Part shown: in pieces, positions 19,813 to 33,884 of the stretch
Position numbering within the stretch: position 1 is the stretch's first letter
Layout: every line of letters begins with the position of its first letter
From: Epiperipatus broadwayi
Lineage: Eukaryota > Onychophora > Udeonychophora > Euonychophora > Peripatidae
NCBI GenBank assembly: GCA_028023455.1
Contig: JAQFVV010013067.1
Coordinates: 186,001 to 250,000 of the forward strand
Direction: 5' to 3'
Length of the DNA stretch: 64,000 bases
Program-made: the position numbers and the translations under genes
Notes under the pieces: generated by a model
What the model saw: only the letters and a program-made list of their open reading frames with translations
What the model was told of the DNA's origin: nothing
Databases searched by the model: none

Positions 19813-20015
19813 CATATTTTGGGTTCATCGTGTTAAAAACTTAATACCAATACACTGACGTTCACTTGGTCACACAAGCCATCCACAGAGTTATAAAAAG
19901 GTAGAAAGACCGTCTTTCTACCTTTTTATAACTCTGTGGATGGCTTGTGTGACAAGTCGAAACGTCAGTGTATTGGTATTAAAAGTTTTAACACGGATGA
20001 ACCACAAAATATGTA
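19808..20015. repeat. Long near-perfect palindrome with hammerhead-like fold
   Basis: Two inverted arms of about 103 bp meet with a single central base at 19911. The arms are near identical, with small differences around 19858-19868. The right arm contains a hammerhead-like fold (listed separately) and the whole is bordered by TA tracts on both sides. A related, non-palindromic copy of one arm lies at 42605-42690, so the arm is a dispersed repeat that has here been duplicated in inverted orientation. Confidence 0.9.
19934..19966 (+). ncRNA. Hammerhead-ribozyme-like fold (imperfect core)
   Basis: CTGTGGA (19934-19940; consensus CTGANGA, one mismatch) is followed by one extra T and a 7-bp stem (19942-19948 with 19952-19958, one G.T pair) closed by a GTG loop. 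Then comes GAAA (19959-19962) and CGTC, so that ACGT at 19962-19965 is a self-complementary stem III followed by a GTC cleavage triplet. Palindromic, loop-less stem III is typical of the dimer-forming hammerheads of Penelope-like elements and retrozymes. The mismatch in the first core and the extra T make activity uncertain. No clear stem I was found. Confidence 0.4.
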
Positions 20016-20049
20016 TTTTATATATTTAACCCGTGCAAATCTTCGTTTT

Positions 20050-20050
<1 letters not shown>

Positions 20051-20116
<66 letters not shown>
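20051..20116. repeat. (TA)n microsatellite
   Basis: TA tract bordering the right side of the palindrome. Confidence 0.97.
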
Positions 20117-20119
<3 letters not shown>

Positions 20120-20120
<1 letters not shown>

Positions 20121-22080
20121 CTGGATACTCAATCTATTCTGAAACAGAGGGTGCCACCAGACCACTACGTGTCTGGAAAATTTGTTTACTGTGATCAGAA
20201 TAGATGATGATGATGGTTTGTGCCGACTAGACTCAGGGAGAAACAAGAGATCTTAAATTGTTTAGACAATTGAGACAAAAGCACAAAGACAAACGTCAGC
20301 CAAATTAAGTTAAACATATTTCATAAATTTTATTATGAGAAAATAAATTATTAAATATAAGTTTATGACATAATAAATGTGAGTTAACTCAGGCATGTAC
20401 CAGAAATACTAAAGGCAAAGCTATGACAGACTGACTGATCTTCTAATAAACAAAGTTAAAAGGGAGGAAGCAAATTTCATTCAGCAGAGGATTCACTTAA
20501 ACACTGGTTTTCCCTTTCAGATACTTAAACCATATGCCCTTGAAATAGATCAAAGAACCAGTGCCGATGAGCTGTTCAAGATCTAAACATGGTCAGATCT
20601 TGAATGTCCTTATATCGGTATGAACTGCACCAATTACTACGTTTAAAATAACGGCGATTGATCCACCCCAAGAACAATCGAAAAATATCAATGAAATGAA
20701 GAAACAATTAAACTGGTGAATCCCAGCCAAACGATTGGCGAAAATTACTTTAAAATTAATAATTAATGGTCTCAATAAGAGACAAGTAAATGATTAGAAA
20801 AATGGTTACGTCTGTCCCAGCAAATAACGAAAAGAAAATAAACTTACAAACAAATTCTGAGTACACGCTCTGATAAATTTAAAGCACACGTAATAAATAT
20901 ACAAATGAATCTATCGGAGAATGCACGGAGTATGAAAATCTTAAAAGTTGTAAACACTTTAGCAGAATGAAAGTATCGCTCACCTGTAATTTAAGAAAGG
21001 ATAAATTTTATCTTCCTGATGATGACTTATAAAATTACAAAGAAAAACACAATTCTAATTTCCACTTTTAGAGATCTTAGAACGAAATCTCCACCTGCGA
21101 AAATCAGACAATAAAGTCATCAGCCAAAAGATTTTTGTAGGTTTAGCAAGAGGGCAAACATAGAGTATAAAATTAATTAATTATTAAATACTAAATAATT
21201 ACAGGTAAGCATTTTACAAGCACGACTGCCAAAGCATTTATAAAAATCTTACATAAAATAGAAAACTCACTCGTCACTCTCCAATAAACAAAACGGAAAG
21301 CAAATTAGAATCTTAAAACTAAGATTCTAAGACACACTATAAAATATTGAAAAACACAGCAAATATTAAATATGAGGCTATATTGATTTAAGAATACATA
21401 TTTGTGGTTAGATTGAGCGGAGATTTAATGAGAACTAATTTACCGTGGGAAGAATAAAAACGAAAATAATTACCTTTCGGTAAAAGCAATGTTCACGTAG
21501 AGTGCACACTTTTACTTAAGTTCATTTTCAGGTTCTTGAAGCAGCAAGATAGATGTAAAGAGGTTCTGGTTTCTTTTAGGTGTTCAAGGCATTACTGGAG
21601 CAAACTTGGAAGTCAGGGATCCGTCTTTTGTGGAGTTAGCAAGCCATTCGGGTGGTGATAACAAGTATAGAATTTTTCATTTTTGCAAGTGAAAGTCTTT
21701 AATAACAGCTGATGTACTTTAATTAAGAAATTTAAATGTCCGCACTGCTATAACTTTCACGTGAGAAAACCACTTGTCTATCTCTCAAAAATGGATTAAC
21801 TGACCCTCCAAATTTCCGGGGTTATTTATACATTGCTCCATTTCCCGCGAAACACTTTCCTTGTTGTCCAATTTCTTTGCCTTAGGCAGGGTAAATATTA
21901 ATCTCCCGCTCAATCTATCTAAGAATTCTACCCAGGGTTTATTGAAATGAAAACAACAACATAAAAATCAAATCTCCGCTATTAAAATTGTTTACAATAA
22001 TTAAAATAAAAGTAACAGGAATGCAATTAGCTAGCCAGCTTGTTTTTAAATCAAATGAATTTAAAAACAGGCGGTATAAG
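20120..22080. other. CpG-retaining block, origin unknown
   Basis: This block has clearly more CG dinucleotides (for example CGGCGATT, CCCGCG, TTTCCGGGG) and fewer long A/T runs than its surroundings. Two readings are possible: a relatively young insertion, or an unmethylated regulatory region. A TATA-like site and a possible splice donor on - are listed separately. On +, a start-less frame of 57 codons (20413-20586) ends ...SADELFKI-stop and has protein-like composition but no recognised domain. No terminal repeats were found. Confidence 0.4.
21474..21831 (-). promoter_or_regulatory. Possible promoter and first non-coding exon on minus strand
   Basis: On -, GTATAAATAAC (21821-21831) is a good TATA box. 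About 320 nt downstream is CCGAAAG/GTAATT (boundary 21474/21473), a good 5' splice site. The stretch between contains only short reading frames, so it would be a 5' untranslated or non-coding exon. It could equally be the LTR promoter of an unrecognised element. Nothing downstream on - confirms transcription. Confidence 0.25.
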
Positions 22081-22821
22081 AATTATTCTAAAATAAATCG
22101 ATAAATATTTAAAAACAAATCCGTTTTACATATAAATGTGTGTGTATTTTGATATATGCATTCTTTTTAAATAATAACGAAAATTTAAACCTTTACGTTT
22201 AATGAAAATTAAAAGCTTAATAAATATTTTTGGTAATCACATCATTGACACGGATTTCAATCAGGTTCAATATATAATTTTAAAATACTTATTTATATAT
22301 GTCAGTAATTTATTTTAATTAAAAAATAAATAAATAATATTATCTGAGTAATATGTAATTATCCTCGCCCAAACTCTTATTTTTCTTTTTATTTTCATTA
22401 TTTTGATAAAATGATCCTAAGAAAAACACACTCAACCAAATATTTTTTTTTCTATAAGCTAACTTTTTATTTATTAACTTTAAAATACAGAGAGAAAAAG
22501 TATCAACTAAGAATCTCTATCAAAAATGCAATTGAATTACATAAAGCAACAGTAAAAGTTTCGAAATAACACAAAAGACAAAAAATATTACTTAGTTTGT
22601 ACAATAAGTTTTTTAAAAAATATAGATGCACAAATATAAGTTGTTATATATATATAATGTATGTTAATTAAAACAATATTGTAATCGTAATAAAAATAAT
22701 AAATATAATGGTAATTAATGGCAGTTGAGGCACGCTTAAAAAATTAATCAAAAGTACTTCTGCGGATTCAAAGACTGTTCATAATAGTTTATTACCATTA
22801 CATTTATTATTTTTATTATGA

Positions 22822-23037
22822 TTATATATATATATATATATATATAATTTACAGATATATATATATAATCTTATAATTGACTATTTATAAATACAGTAAT
22901 TAGATATATGTAAAGTATAACTTTAAAAAGTTTATCCAATTAGAAGAGCTTTCGACTTTACATATATCGAATTACTGTATTTATAAATATTCAGTTATAA
23001 GATTATGTATATTGATTGGAAGAAATACAGACATCAA

Positions 23038-23076
<39 letters not shown>

Positions 23077-23092
23077 GATGTATGTATGTTTA

Positions 23093-23125
<33 letters not shown>
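22822..23125. repeat. Cluster of TA tracts and two palindromes
   Basis: TA tracts at about 22822-22846, 23045-23070 and 23096-23124 surround two inverted repeats. The first has arms of about 51 bp at 22865-22915 and 22956-23006 with a 40-bp spacer and few mismatches. The second, around 23031-23083, has a TA tract at its centre flanked by ACATCAAATTATA and its inverted copy. Confidence 0.88.
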
Positions 23126-23127
<2 letters not shown>

Positions 23128-24276
23128 AAGAGCATGCTAATATTTCGAAACTAGCTTATTTTATTATCTTTTTATGTATTTTTATATGATAATTTCTATA
23201 AGAGAAAGCATTCAAACCTTTATCTATGATTGTTCCTATCCCCAGATTGGTTTTGATCTATAGTTCTCTTCAGTGAGGAGCTAGCACACTAGATTTAAAA
23301 TACTAACTCTAGCCAAGCATTTATCTAATACTTAACTATTAAAAAAAAGATCTGATACTTTTAGACATCTAATATCTACAAATTCAGCTTTTCACCTAAA
23401 ATAGCTATTGTGACCTGAATTAAATTCAAATACTCCATACTCATTCAATTCTAATATGTATAATAATATTAACCAAATGATAACGATGATGATTTATAAT
23501 ACAAATACAAGTCTTCCCGAATTTATCTTATTTGTAGTGATGATTTTTTTTATTATTAAAATTATTTCTATGCAGCTTTTTAATATAACAACATTTGAGC
23601 TGCTGTCAGATTTGTTATAGTTAGAGAATCCCTACTTTTTCAAATGAAACAATGGGACAGCATAACTTTTCATTTCTCGTTTCTATGGTTATTACAAATT
23701 TTTAAATATTATCTACTTATTAAATTATTTTGTGTTTAAATTTCATAAATAATATTTTACAGAAAACTTATAACCAATGATCTCACTGATTACAGATCTG
23801 ATTGGCGTTACCCTGTATAAAACATAAATAAGATTTCAATTTTAGGATTTATAAAATTCAATTATAGAACATTAAGATGTTCAAAGAGAGGCACTGAAAA
23901 AAAATTATTTTAATGTGATTTCTGTTAAGCTACCTACAACACATCAAAAATCAAATATAACATTTAAAAATAATGCCTTGTTCCTGTTTTTAGTATTACA
24001 GGATGATAAATTTCTACAAACTCTCAGATTGTATCTTGCTTTTTTCGAAACACATAAGCAAATTACTTGAAAAAAAATGGTGGCAGCATTTGAAACAATA
24101 TACACATCAAAATGTCACATGACAAAAATGTGTCACATGCATGACTATGTTCTAATACATGACTATAAGTAGAATATATTTAATCAAATTATAAAAAAAA
24201 TACATTATTCTTTGCAGAAATGAATTTATCCTTTCTGGTCATATATTGCATAACTAATTATTTTCACAATCTATTT
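23126..24276. other. AT-rich non-coding stretch
   Basis: No gene or element recognised. Confidence 0.5.
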
Positions 24277-24450
<174 letters not shown>

Positions 24451-25378
24451 ATTATAATGTAAGAAGTACTTTTCAAAATTTGTTATCTTCAAATATTTTA
24501 ATACATAAAGTTTATTTTATAAAAGCTAGTTTTTTTCCACAAAAAAGTATTACTTTACAAATTTCTTAAAGCATGTATTTGAGAAAACATAAAGAAAGTG
24601 TATTTTGTCTGTATGGAATTTTACTAAAATGATAATAAATATATGCAAAAAGACAGAACATAAAAGAAATACAACTAAATTTATGGCTAGGTGATTAAAA
24701 CAACAATTACTTTAAGCATTGTTGCAAAAAAAAAAAAAAAATCACTCATTCCATTCATAGTGGGAACTGAGATATAAAATTGTTAACAATATTGAAACAT
24801 TACTAATACATCAAATCATCACACATAAATGATGTAAAGATTATATGTAATCCAATAATTATTTATCCATTACAATATGTATCTGTAACTATTTAGAAAA
24901 AAATACTATTTTCCACATCTTAGGTTTATTTATACTTTATAATTTTTTAGTGGATTCACACATAGTTAAGTGTTTTAAAAGAACGAGTAAATCACTTGAT
25001 TTTAGACCTCAAGCAAAGTCTTATTCCCATGCCTAACTCAGGACTTGATTCTATTGTGTGCCTGATAATTTAATTGACAAATGAATTCAACAAAGTTAGT
25101 TCATATTTTATGGTATATTAAAAATTTCTTATTTTTAATCACCTGTGATTTTAAATGTATATTCACATAGAATATATGTAATGTGATAATTATATCTCTC
25201 CTGTTAAATATGATCAAACATTGTACAATTTACATGTCAATTATTTTTTTAGGCACACAATACAGTATAAATAAACATAGCATATCTGAAAATTTATTTT
25301 CTTGTGAATAGTTAGAAGTAAAGAATATTACTTAATGGTTCCCTTCTTCAAATACATTTTTTTTAAATATTTAAACAC

Positions 25379-25383
<5 letters not shown>
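24451..25383. other. AT-rich non-coding stretch
   Basis: No gene or element recognised. Confidence 0.5.

Positions 25384-25434
<51 letters not shown>
25384..25434. repeat. (TA)n microsatellite
   Basis: About 51 bp of TA. Confidence 0.97.
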
Positions 25435-25436
<2 letters not shown>

Positions 25437-27480
25437 AATGGAACGTACTTGCTGCATTCCATTTAAATTGAAGAAAGACAAAATTATCCCGGTTATATAT
25501 AAATAAATTGTGAATTCAATTAATTTCGTAAAGATTCTAGCATTAAAAGAAAAATAAGAATAATATATTACCGCTCTTTCAAATAAATTACAGAGACGTT
25601 ACTTATAAAACAAATAGTACATCCTTTATTATTATATTAAGGTTTAATTTTAGGTAATATCAATGTTTTAAATACAAACCCAAATAATAAACATACATAT
25701 ATACTTGCAATAAGTATATATATTAAATATATAAAGACATATCTATGCTTAACAAGTAGATATGAATATAAATACAAATCCATACTTATACTTTTCAGAT
25801 ATTTAAAATAATAAAAAAAAATATTACATACAGCAAATACATATAATTATTGTTTTGGCATGCATAAGAATTATTATACGAAGTTTAAAAAAAAAAATGA
25901 AAATAAATAAATTAAGGATAAAAATTTTATAATAAAAAAAAAATTTACGAATATAAATTTACTTATTAAAATATATATAACAATTCATATACAACCAAAC
26001 CTATAAGCCATACTTTAAGATTTTAAATTACTTAAGTATTAATTTTAACACCTGTTAAACGTTTATTGCTGTTAGAAAACAAGACGCTTGAATTGACTAT
26101 TTATAAAACGTTATATTTTTATAATGAAAAATAAAAGTAAACAAAAATATCGATCTCAAAAATATATTTATATATCATTTATACATATAAAATTATTAAC
26201 TACCTTTTCAAAGTTCACTTAGTTAGTTTTCCTTCAAAGGTCAATTTATTCCATGGGTTATTTCTTTATCCGTTTACTATTAGAATGCATTCTATCGAAG
26301 GTGAAGAAACTATTACGTTAGAGAAAATTGTCAATTCTTGGATATATGTATATTTTTATCCTTCTAAAATTTCTTTCCTTGAAAAATAAATAAATAAATT
26401 GAAATGTTGAATCCAATATATTAATTTTAGTTACCTCCAGATTATTATTAGATTGACCATTATAGATTCCAGATAGCTATATCAAATTTCGGCTCCAGAC
26501 GCGATGAAATACATATATTGAAATTTTCTTAGTTGTTTCATTTTAAATTGCCTTGGAATAAATGAAAGTAATGGTGCAGCCTCTTGGCTGCGATATATCT
26601 CGATTAGCCTGTCATAATTTATGTATTTACCATAGAAATCTATCTTATTCCAATATTCTGAAGAATGGTAATTTCAAAGAAACTAAGTACAACAAAATTT
26701 TATCCTTTAGTTGGTTTTATCACTATCTTAATAATAATAATAATGGCCTCTTTTGTTGTTGTTGTTGTTGTTCCATGCGCCAGCAAATGCTGTTTTGAAA
26801 ACCCTTGTTATACATGTTTTCTTTTAAAACAATTAACATTAAAAATATATATATATATCCAGCATATATATATATAAAACATTCAATTGAAAATTTATTT
26901 GACAGCTTTAAAAATATACATAAATAATAATATTGCATTTTTTTTAATAATCACTGCAAATAAAATAATTTTTTTTATATAATCTTCAATTTATATGTCT
27001 CTATCTATTTATAATAATTAAATATTCATAACGATGTACTATCAACATATAAATAAAATAATAACTTCAAACAATAACTATACCTAATAAACATAAACAA
27101 TAATAATACTTCATATGTAAACATCAACTCAAAGAGATTTTTTTTTAATAACAAATGACAATTTTTAAAATATAGATAGACTTATCGATATTTACAATAC
27201 CCTCTAATCCACCGAAAAAAAAATGTCTTTGCAGATAACTAATGAATTATGAGATATCGAAAAACTTCTCAAATTTGTAATCTTTCTAAGGACTACCATG
27301 GTTTAAAGAATATTATTTTTCTTATTAATAACCATATTCATTTATTTATATCTATCTTTCAGATCATCTAGATATTTGTCCAAATTTTCTAAAAAAAAAA
27401 AAATAATAATAATCAAAAGTACCTTTTTAATTATTCTTGTAAAAAATTTCCAGTATGTTGAACTTTGTGAAGAAGTTTGC
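25435..27480. other. Non-coding stretch downstream of the minus-strand ORFs
   Basis: It lies 3' of the two ORFs on - at 27482-28574. It contains a small TTG run near 26755 and TA runs near 26850. No gene seen. Confidence 0.5.
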
Positions 27481-27481
27481 T

Positions 27482-27712
27482 TTAATTTACAAGATTTTCA
27501 TATAACATTTTGGTATAATTCAATTGCTTTTGAATAATTTTGAGATAAGTACCTAAAGATTTTGCTATGAATTCCTTAGATTCTGCATCTATATCCTTTA
27601 CATAAATAGTAACTTGATCATAAGCACTAACATAATTCTTAACTTTATCAATAACAGTTGCTATTTTATCAGATAATCTTACTTTTCCTTTGACTATCTT
27701 TATAAACATCAT
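27482..27712 (-). CDS. Unrecognised 76-codon ORF, possible C-terminal part of the upstream ORF
   Basis: It starts MMFIKIVKGKV and is largely predicted helical by composition. It lies 16 bp beyond the stop of the 281-codon ORF, in the +1 frame relative to it, and its frame is open back to just past the upstream stop. A one-base shift at the sequence AAA-TAA at the upstream stop would join the two into one product of about 366 residues. The likeliest reading is a single gene split by an indel. The alternatives are a separate small ORF or programmed +1 shifting. No homologue is recognised. Confidence 0.45.
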   Translation of the reverse strand: MMFIKIVKGKVRLSDKIATVIDKVKNYVSAYDQVTIYVKDIDAESKEFIAKSLGTYLKIIQKQLNYTKMLYENLVN

Positions 27713-27728
27713 CGACTTGAGTAAGTCT

Positions 27729-28574
27729 TTATTTTACTTCACTTGTTCTACGTTCAATTAAAAATAATTCTCTAGACCATTTTGAATGGTATTCATTCAA
27801 ATTTTCCAAATAATCCTTTAAAAATTGCAAATCAGATTGATGTAATACAATTTCAGCATTAAAAAATTTCTGAAAATCATTTTGAAAATCATTCTGTTCT
27901 ATATTAAGTCTTTTCAGTTTAACTTTAGGTTTATTTAAATCTCTTTCCTTATCAATATTCTCTCTAAGAAAACCAATATTATTTATCATTCCTTCTATAA
28001 CTTTAAATCTAATTTTGGCTTTTCCAATATCGTTTATAAAATCTATACTTCCTTTAAGATAATTTATTTTAAACTTATCTCTACTCATCTCTTTGAATTT
28101 TACTTTAATTTTCTTCATATTTTTATTGGGATAAATTATCTCTTTAAGAAAATCTATTTTAATTTTCTCCTTACTTCTGAATTTAAGTTTTATTTTGGCT
28201 TTGCCTAAATCTCCATTTGGATCAATTTCTACTTCCATAAAATTTACATTACATATTATATTGTTAATTCTTGTAAAGAATATTTCTTTGTAAATATTAA
28301 TTTTTGTATAAACGTTTCCACAATTAATGGTACATTTTTGAACTAGATTTTGCATTTTATCTTTAAATTTATTACTGGTATTATCCGTAATCTTTGGTAA
28401 TTCATTGTCTAATAACTTTAGATATTTTTCACCTAAAGAATTTAATTTTATTTCTACAGATTCATCAATTCTTTTATCCTCACTATAATATTCATCAAAA
28501 ATTTTAGGTTTCTTTATAGTCTTTCTTTCAACTACTTCTAATCTGGCTATAATTCCTTGATTTTCTTCCCTCAT
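27729..28574 (-). CDS. Intact unrecognised 281-codon ORF with four 30-residue repeats
   Basis: An uninterrupted 281-codon frame is very unlikely by chance in DNA this AT-rich. The protein is rich in Lys, Ile, Asn and Glu. Residues about 106-221 are four degenerate repeats with an exact period of 30: anchor aromatic residues at F112, F142, Y172 and F202, each in a block like FLKExID, and each followed 11-13 residues later by a block like GKAKIKLKF (125-132, 154-160, 185-190, 215-220). Residues 1-100 and 232-281 look helical. No signal peptide, transmembrane segment or catalytic motif is visible. The frame stays open 5' of the chosen ATG to a stop near 28654, so a longer or spliced N-terminus is possible. 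It is intronless. It could be a lineage-specific host gene, a transposon accessory ORF, or DNA from an integrated or associated agent. Confidence 0.7.
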   Translation of the reverse strand: MREENQGIIARLEVVERKTIKKPKIFDEYYSEDKRIDESVEIKLNSLGEKYLKLLDNELPKITDNTSNKFKDKMQNLVQKCTINCGNVYTKINIYKEIFFTRINNIICNVNFMEVEIDPNGDLGKAKIKLKFRSKEKIKIDFLKEIIYPNKNMKKIKVKFKEMSRDKFKINYLKGSIDFINDIGKAKIRFKVIEGMINNIGFLRENIDKERDLNKPKVKLKRLNIEQNDFQNDFQKFFNAEIVLHQSDLQFLKDYLENLNEYHSKWSRELFLIERRTSEVK

Positions 28575-28659
28575 TTCATTATTTATATATACAGGTAAAT
28601 ATTTGGAAAAGCAAAATAAATTCTTATGACTTCTTTTGCAACTAATTTAAGTAAGTGAA

Positions 28660-29310
28660 TTTTATACAAGTTTATTTATTTTAATAAAAAAACACAATTT
28701 ACTTTTCATAAGTTTAGATTCCTTTTATTTAAAAAAAATAAATGTATAGACTCATAATACATATAGAAAAAATATAGGGAACTAACATATCAGTAACATA
28801 AATCATTCATATGTAATACTTAAAAAAGACATTGCATATTATCATAACGTCATAAATAAATAAATAAATAAAAAGATATATAACATCATAAAAATGTTGT
28901 CATGACACTAGAAGTGTTGGGAAAATTTCTCATTATACAAAAATATTACCCATACTAATAGACAACTTATTTACTAAATATTTAGAAGTAGGAATAACTA
29001 GAATAATAAAAATACTATTGTTGTTAGGAAAAAGACATTAAATGTTAAAACAACAGTTAGTAAAATCAATGATTAAAAAACAAAATATTTTTACTACTCA
29101 AAAAATTAATAAGTAAAGATATGAATTTATGTTAGCCATGTAACATATTTTTGAGATATTGATACTTGTCACAACTGTTTTATTATTTCACACTCTGTAA
29201 AATAAATATTAATAACTTTGGATTTTAAATAGTATTTAACAATATATTTGGCTGTGATAAAAAATGATTCCTTTGATGCATTTATTATAAGAAAATAAAA
29301 ACATTAGGTG
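28660..29310. other. AT-rich non-coding stretch
   Basis: Upstream flank of the ORF on -. A TATATAAATA stretch sits about 5-15 bases 5' of the ATG, too close to be a conventional TATA box for that start. Nothing else recognised. Confidence 0.45.
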
Positions 29311-29312
29311 AA

Positions 29313-29625
<313 letters not shown>

Positions 29626-29710
29626 GTAAAATACAGTACCCATTATAAAATATTATATATATAAATAAATAAATTTTAACGGTAATACAATATTATAGTT
29701 AAATTCTTTT

Positions 29711-29745
29711 GTAACGCTTTCGATTACGTGATAATCCTTGTCAGC
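29711..29745 (-). ncRNA. Hammerhead-ribozyme-like core, left arm
   Basis: On - this reads CTGACAA (consensus CTGANGA, one mismatch), then a perfect 5-bp stem GATTA/TAATC with a 5-nt loop, then GAAAGCGTTAC. The stem is intact although the first core has decayed. Confidence 0.45.
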
Positions 29746-29859
29746 TTTGACTGAATTTCAAATTTTCAAACTTAATGTTCATTAAAATTTCAAATTGTCA
29801 AACTTAATGTTCATTAAACTTAATCAACATTAAGTTTAAAAATTTGATATTCAGTTAAA

Positions 29860-29894
29860 GCTGATGACGATTACCACATAATTGAAAGCGCTAC
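29860..29894 (+). ncRNA. Hammerhead-ribozyme-like core, right arm
   Basis: CTGATGA (29861-29867) matches the conserved core exactly. A 5-bp stem follows (29869-29873 with 29879-29883, one G.T pair). GAAA is at 29884-29887 and AGCGCT at 29887-29892 is a self-complementary stem III, followed by the potential cleavage triplet CTA. Stem I is not convincing: the bases before CTGATGA (AGTTAAAG) match the inverse of the downstream AATTTAAACT only partly. Penelope-like elements are known to carry such ribozymes in their terminal repeats. Confidence 0.5.
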
Positions 29895-29925
29895 AAAATA
29901 ATTTAAACTATAATATTGTATTTAT

Positions 29926-32464
<2,539 letters not shown>

Positions 32465-32570
32465 TTGCCAATCTCTAACAATCTGATGAGTTAATTTCTA
32501 AAAATCTTTTCTGTCATTTTTGTTCTAAACATTCATGAAAAGGTTATTAAAGTCCCCTTAATATATATAC

Positions 32571-33314
32571 GAAAAACAAAAAAGCACAAGTCAAAAACTT
32601 TCTAATGCTTGTATTTATGACAATAGATGGCATTCTACCAAAAACACCATCAAGCATAGTTTTCTGTTTACATAAACGTCAGAGCAAGCATTCTCTATCT
32701 CTAACTTTAATTTCCACCTCTAGATCATGATTTCAAGCTATTTGCTATCATCAGTGAAGGATAGGAAAAAGAAAATAGATCTAAACACAAACTCTGAGCA
32801 TTTATGAAACATTTTCCATTCAGCTTGCAAGCGTGAATCTCTTAGAAACGTAATGTTTTCAAATTCAGCATAGCAAACCAGATAGCTACATGGGTTTGAT
32901 CTCAGTTCAGCATCACCATATAGTAGAAGCCTCTGCAATATATATCATTGCAAAAAAGACCTCAAAGGTACATTTATGAAAAACAAAAAAAACACAAGTC
33001 AAAAACTTGCTAACAATTGTATTTATAACAATAGATGGTGTTCTACCAAAAACACCATCAAGCATAGTTTTCTGTTTACATAAATGTCAGAGCAAGCATT
33101 CACTATCTCTAACTTTAATTTCCACCTTCAGATCATGATTTCAAGCTATTTGCTATCGTCAGTGAAGGACAGGAATAAGAAAATAGATCTAAACACAAAC
33201 TCTGAGCGTTTATGAAACATTTTCTATTCAGCTTGCAATTGTGAATCTCTTAGACACATAATGTTTTCAAATTCAGCATACCAAACCAGATAGCTACATG
33301 GGTCTGATCTCAGT
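32571..33314. repeat. Two-copy tandem repeat, 407-bp period
   Basis: A unit beginning GAAAAACAAAAAA and containing CACCATCAAGCATAG, TCATGATTTCAAGC and AACACAAACTCTGAGC occurs at 32571-32907 and again from 32978 to 33314, with a small percentage of differences. The 70 bp between them is present once. No coding capacity recognised; family unknown. Confidence 0.88.
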
Positions 33315-33471
33315 CCTTCACTGACTGATGGTTGGAATAAAACATATACGTAAAAATTAGATCTTAACAGTACATATCTGCCTACTATATAAATTTTCCA
33401 GATTCAAATAGCATGGTGGCAGCCTTGTACGGCAGATATGGTAAGATTCCAACTTCCAATTTACCCTGACC

Positions 33472-33473
<2 letters not shown>

Positions 33474-33527
<54 letters not shown>

Positions 33528-33540
33528 CGTGTGTGTGTGT
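33474..33540. repeat. (TA)n(TG)n compound microsatellite
   Basis: TA repeats change into GT repeats with one GC interruption. Confidence 0.97.
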
Positions 33541-33884
33541 AAATTTATAAATAAAATATTAAAATCTGATTACAAAAATAATGTTATTACTCAAATTAAT
33601 ATTCTTAATTTTATAACGGTTAATAAGATAAATATTAAAAGTTTACATGTTCAATTTGTTAATAACATTTTTTAAAAAAAGCCAAAAATAATGTAATTGA
33701 TAATTGTACTTATTACAAGATTTATTCCTCAGCTGCAATATGCCCTAAACAATTTTCAAATATAAAATACCATAAAGAAAAAGAACCATTATGATTAATG
33801 AATGATTTTGGGGGTGCATTTTATTATGAAACATGTAGATTAAATGAGAAAATGTTGCTAGAAATTCTTGTTTTGGGTTTTTAC

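Larger units (their letters stand above)
29684..29925. repeat. Foldback element with hammerhead-like cores in both arms
   Basis: Two diverged inverted arms of about 100 bp (29684-29785 and 29820-29925) share, in inverted order, the AATACAATATTATAGTT end, the AACG/AGCGC-TTTC block and the TTCAAA/TTTGA block. Between them a short unit ending AACTTAATGTTCATTAAA is duplicated in tandem. Inverted terminal-repeat copies are a common arrangement in Penelope-like elements, so this may be a pLTR relic; this is inference. Confidence 0.75.
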
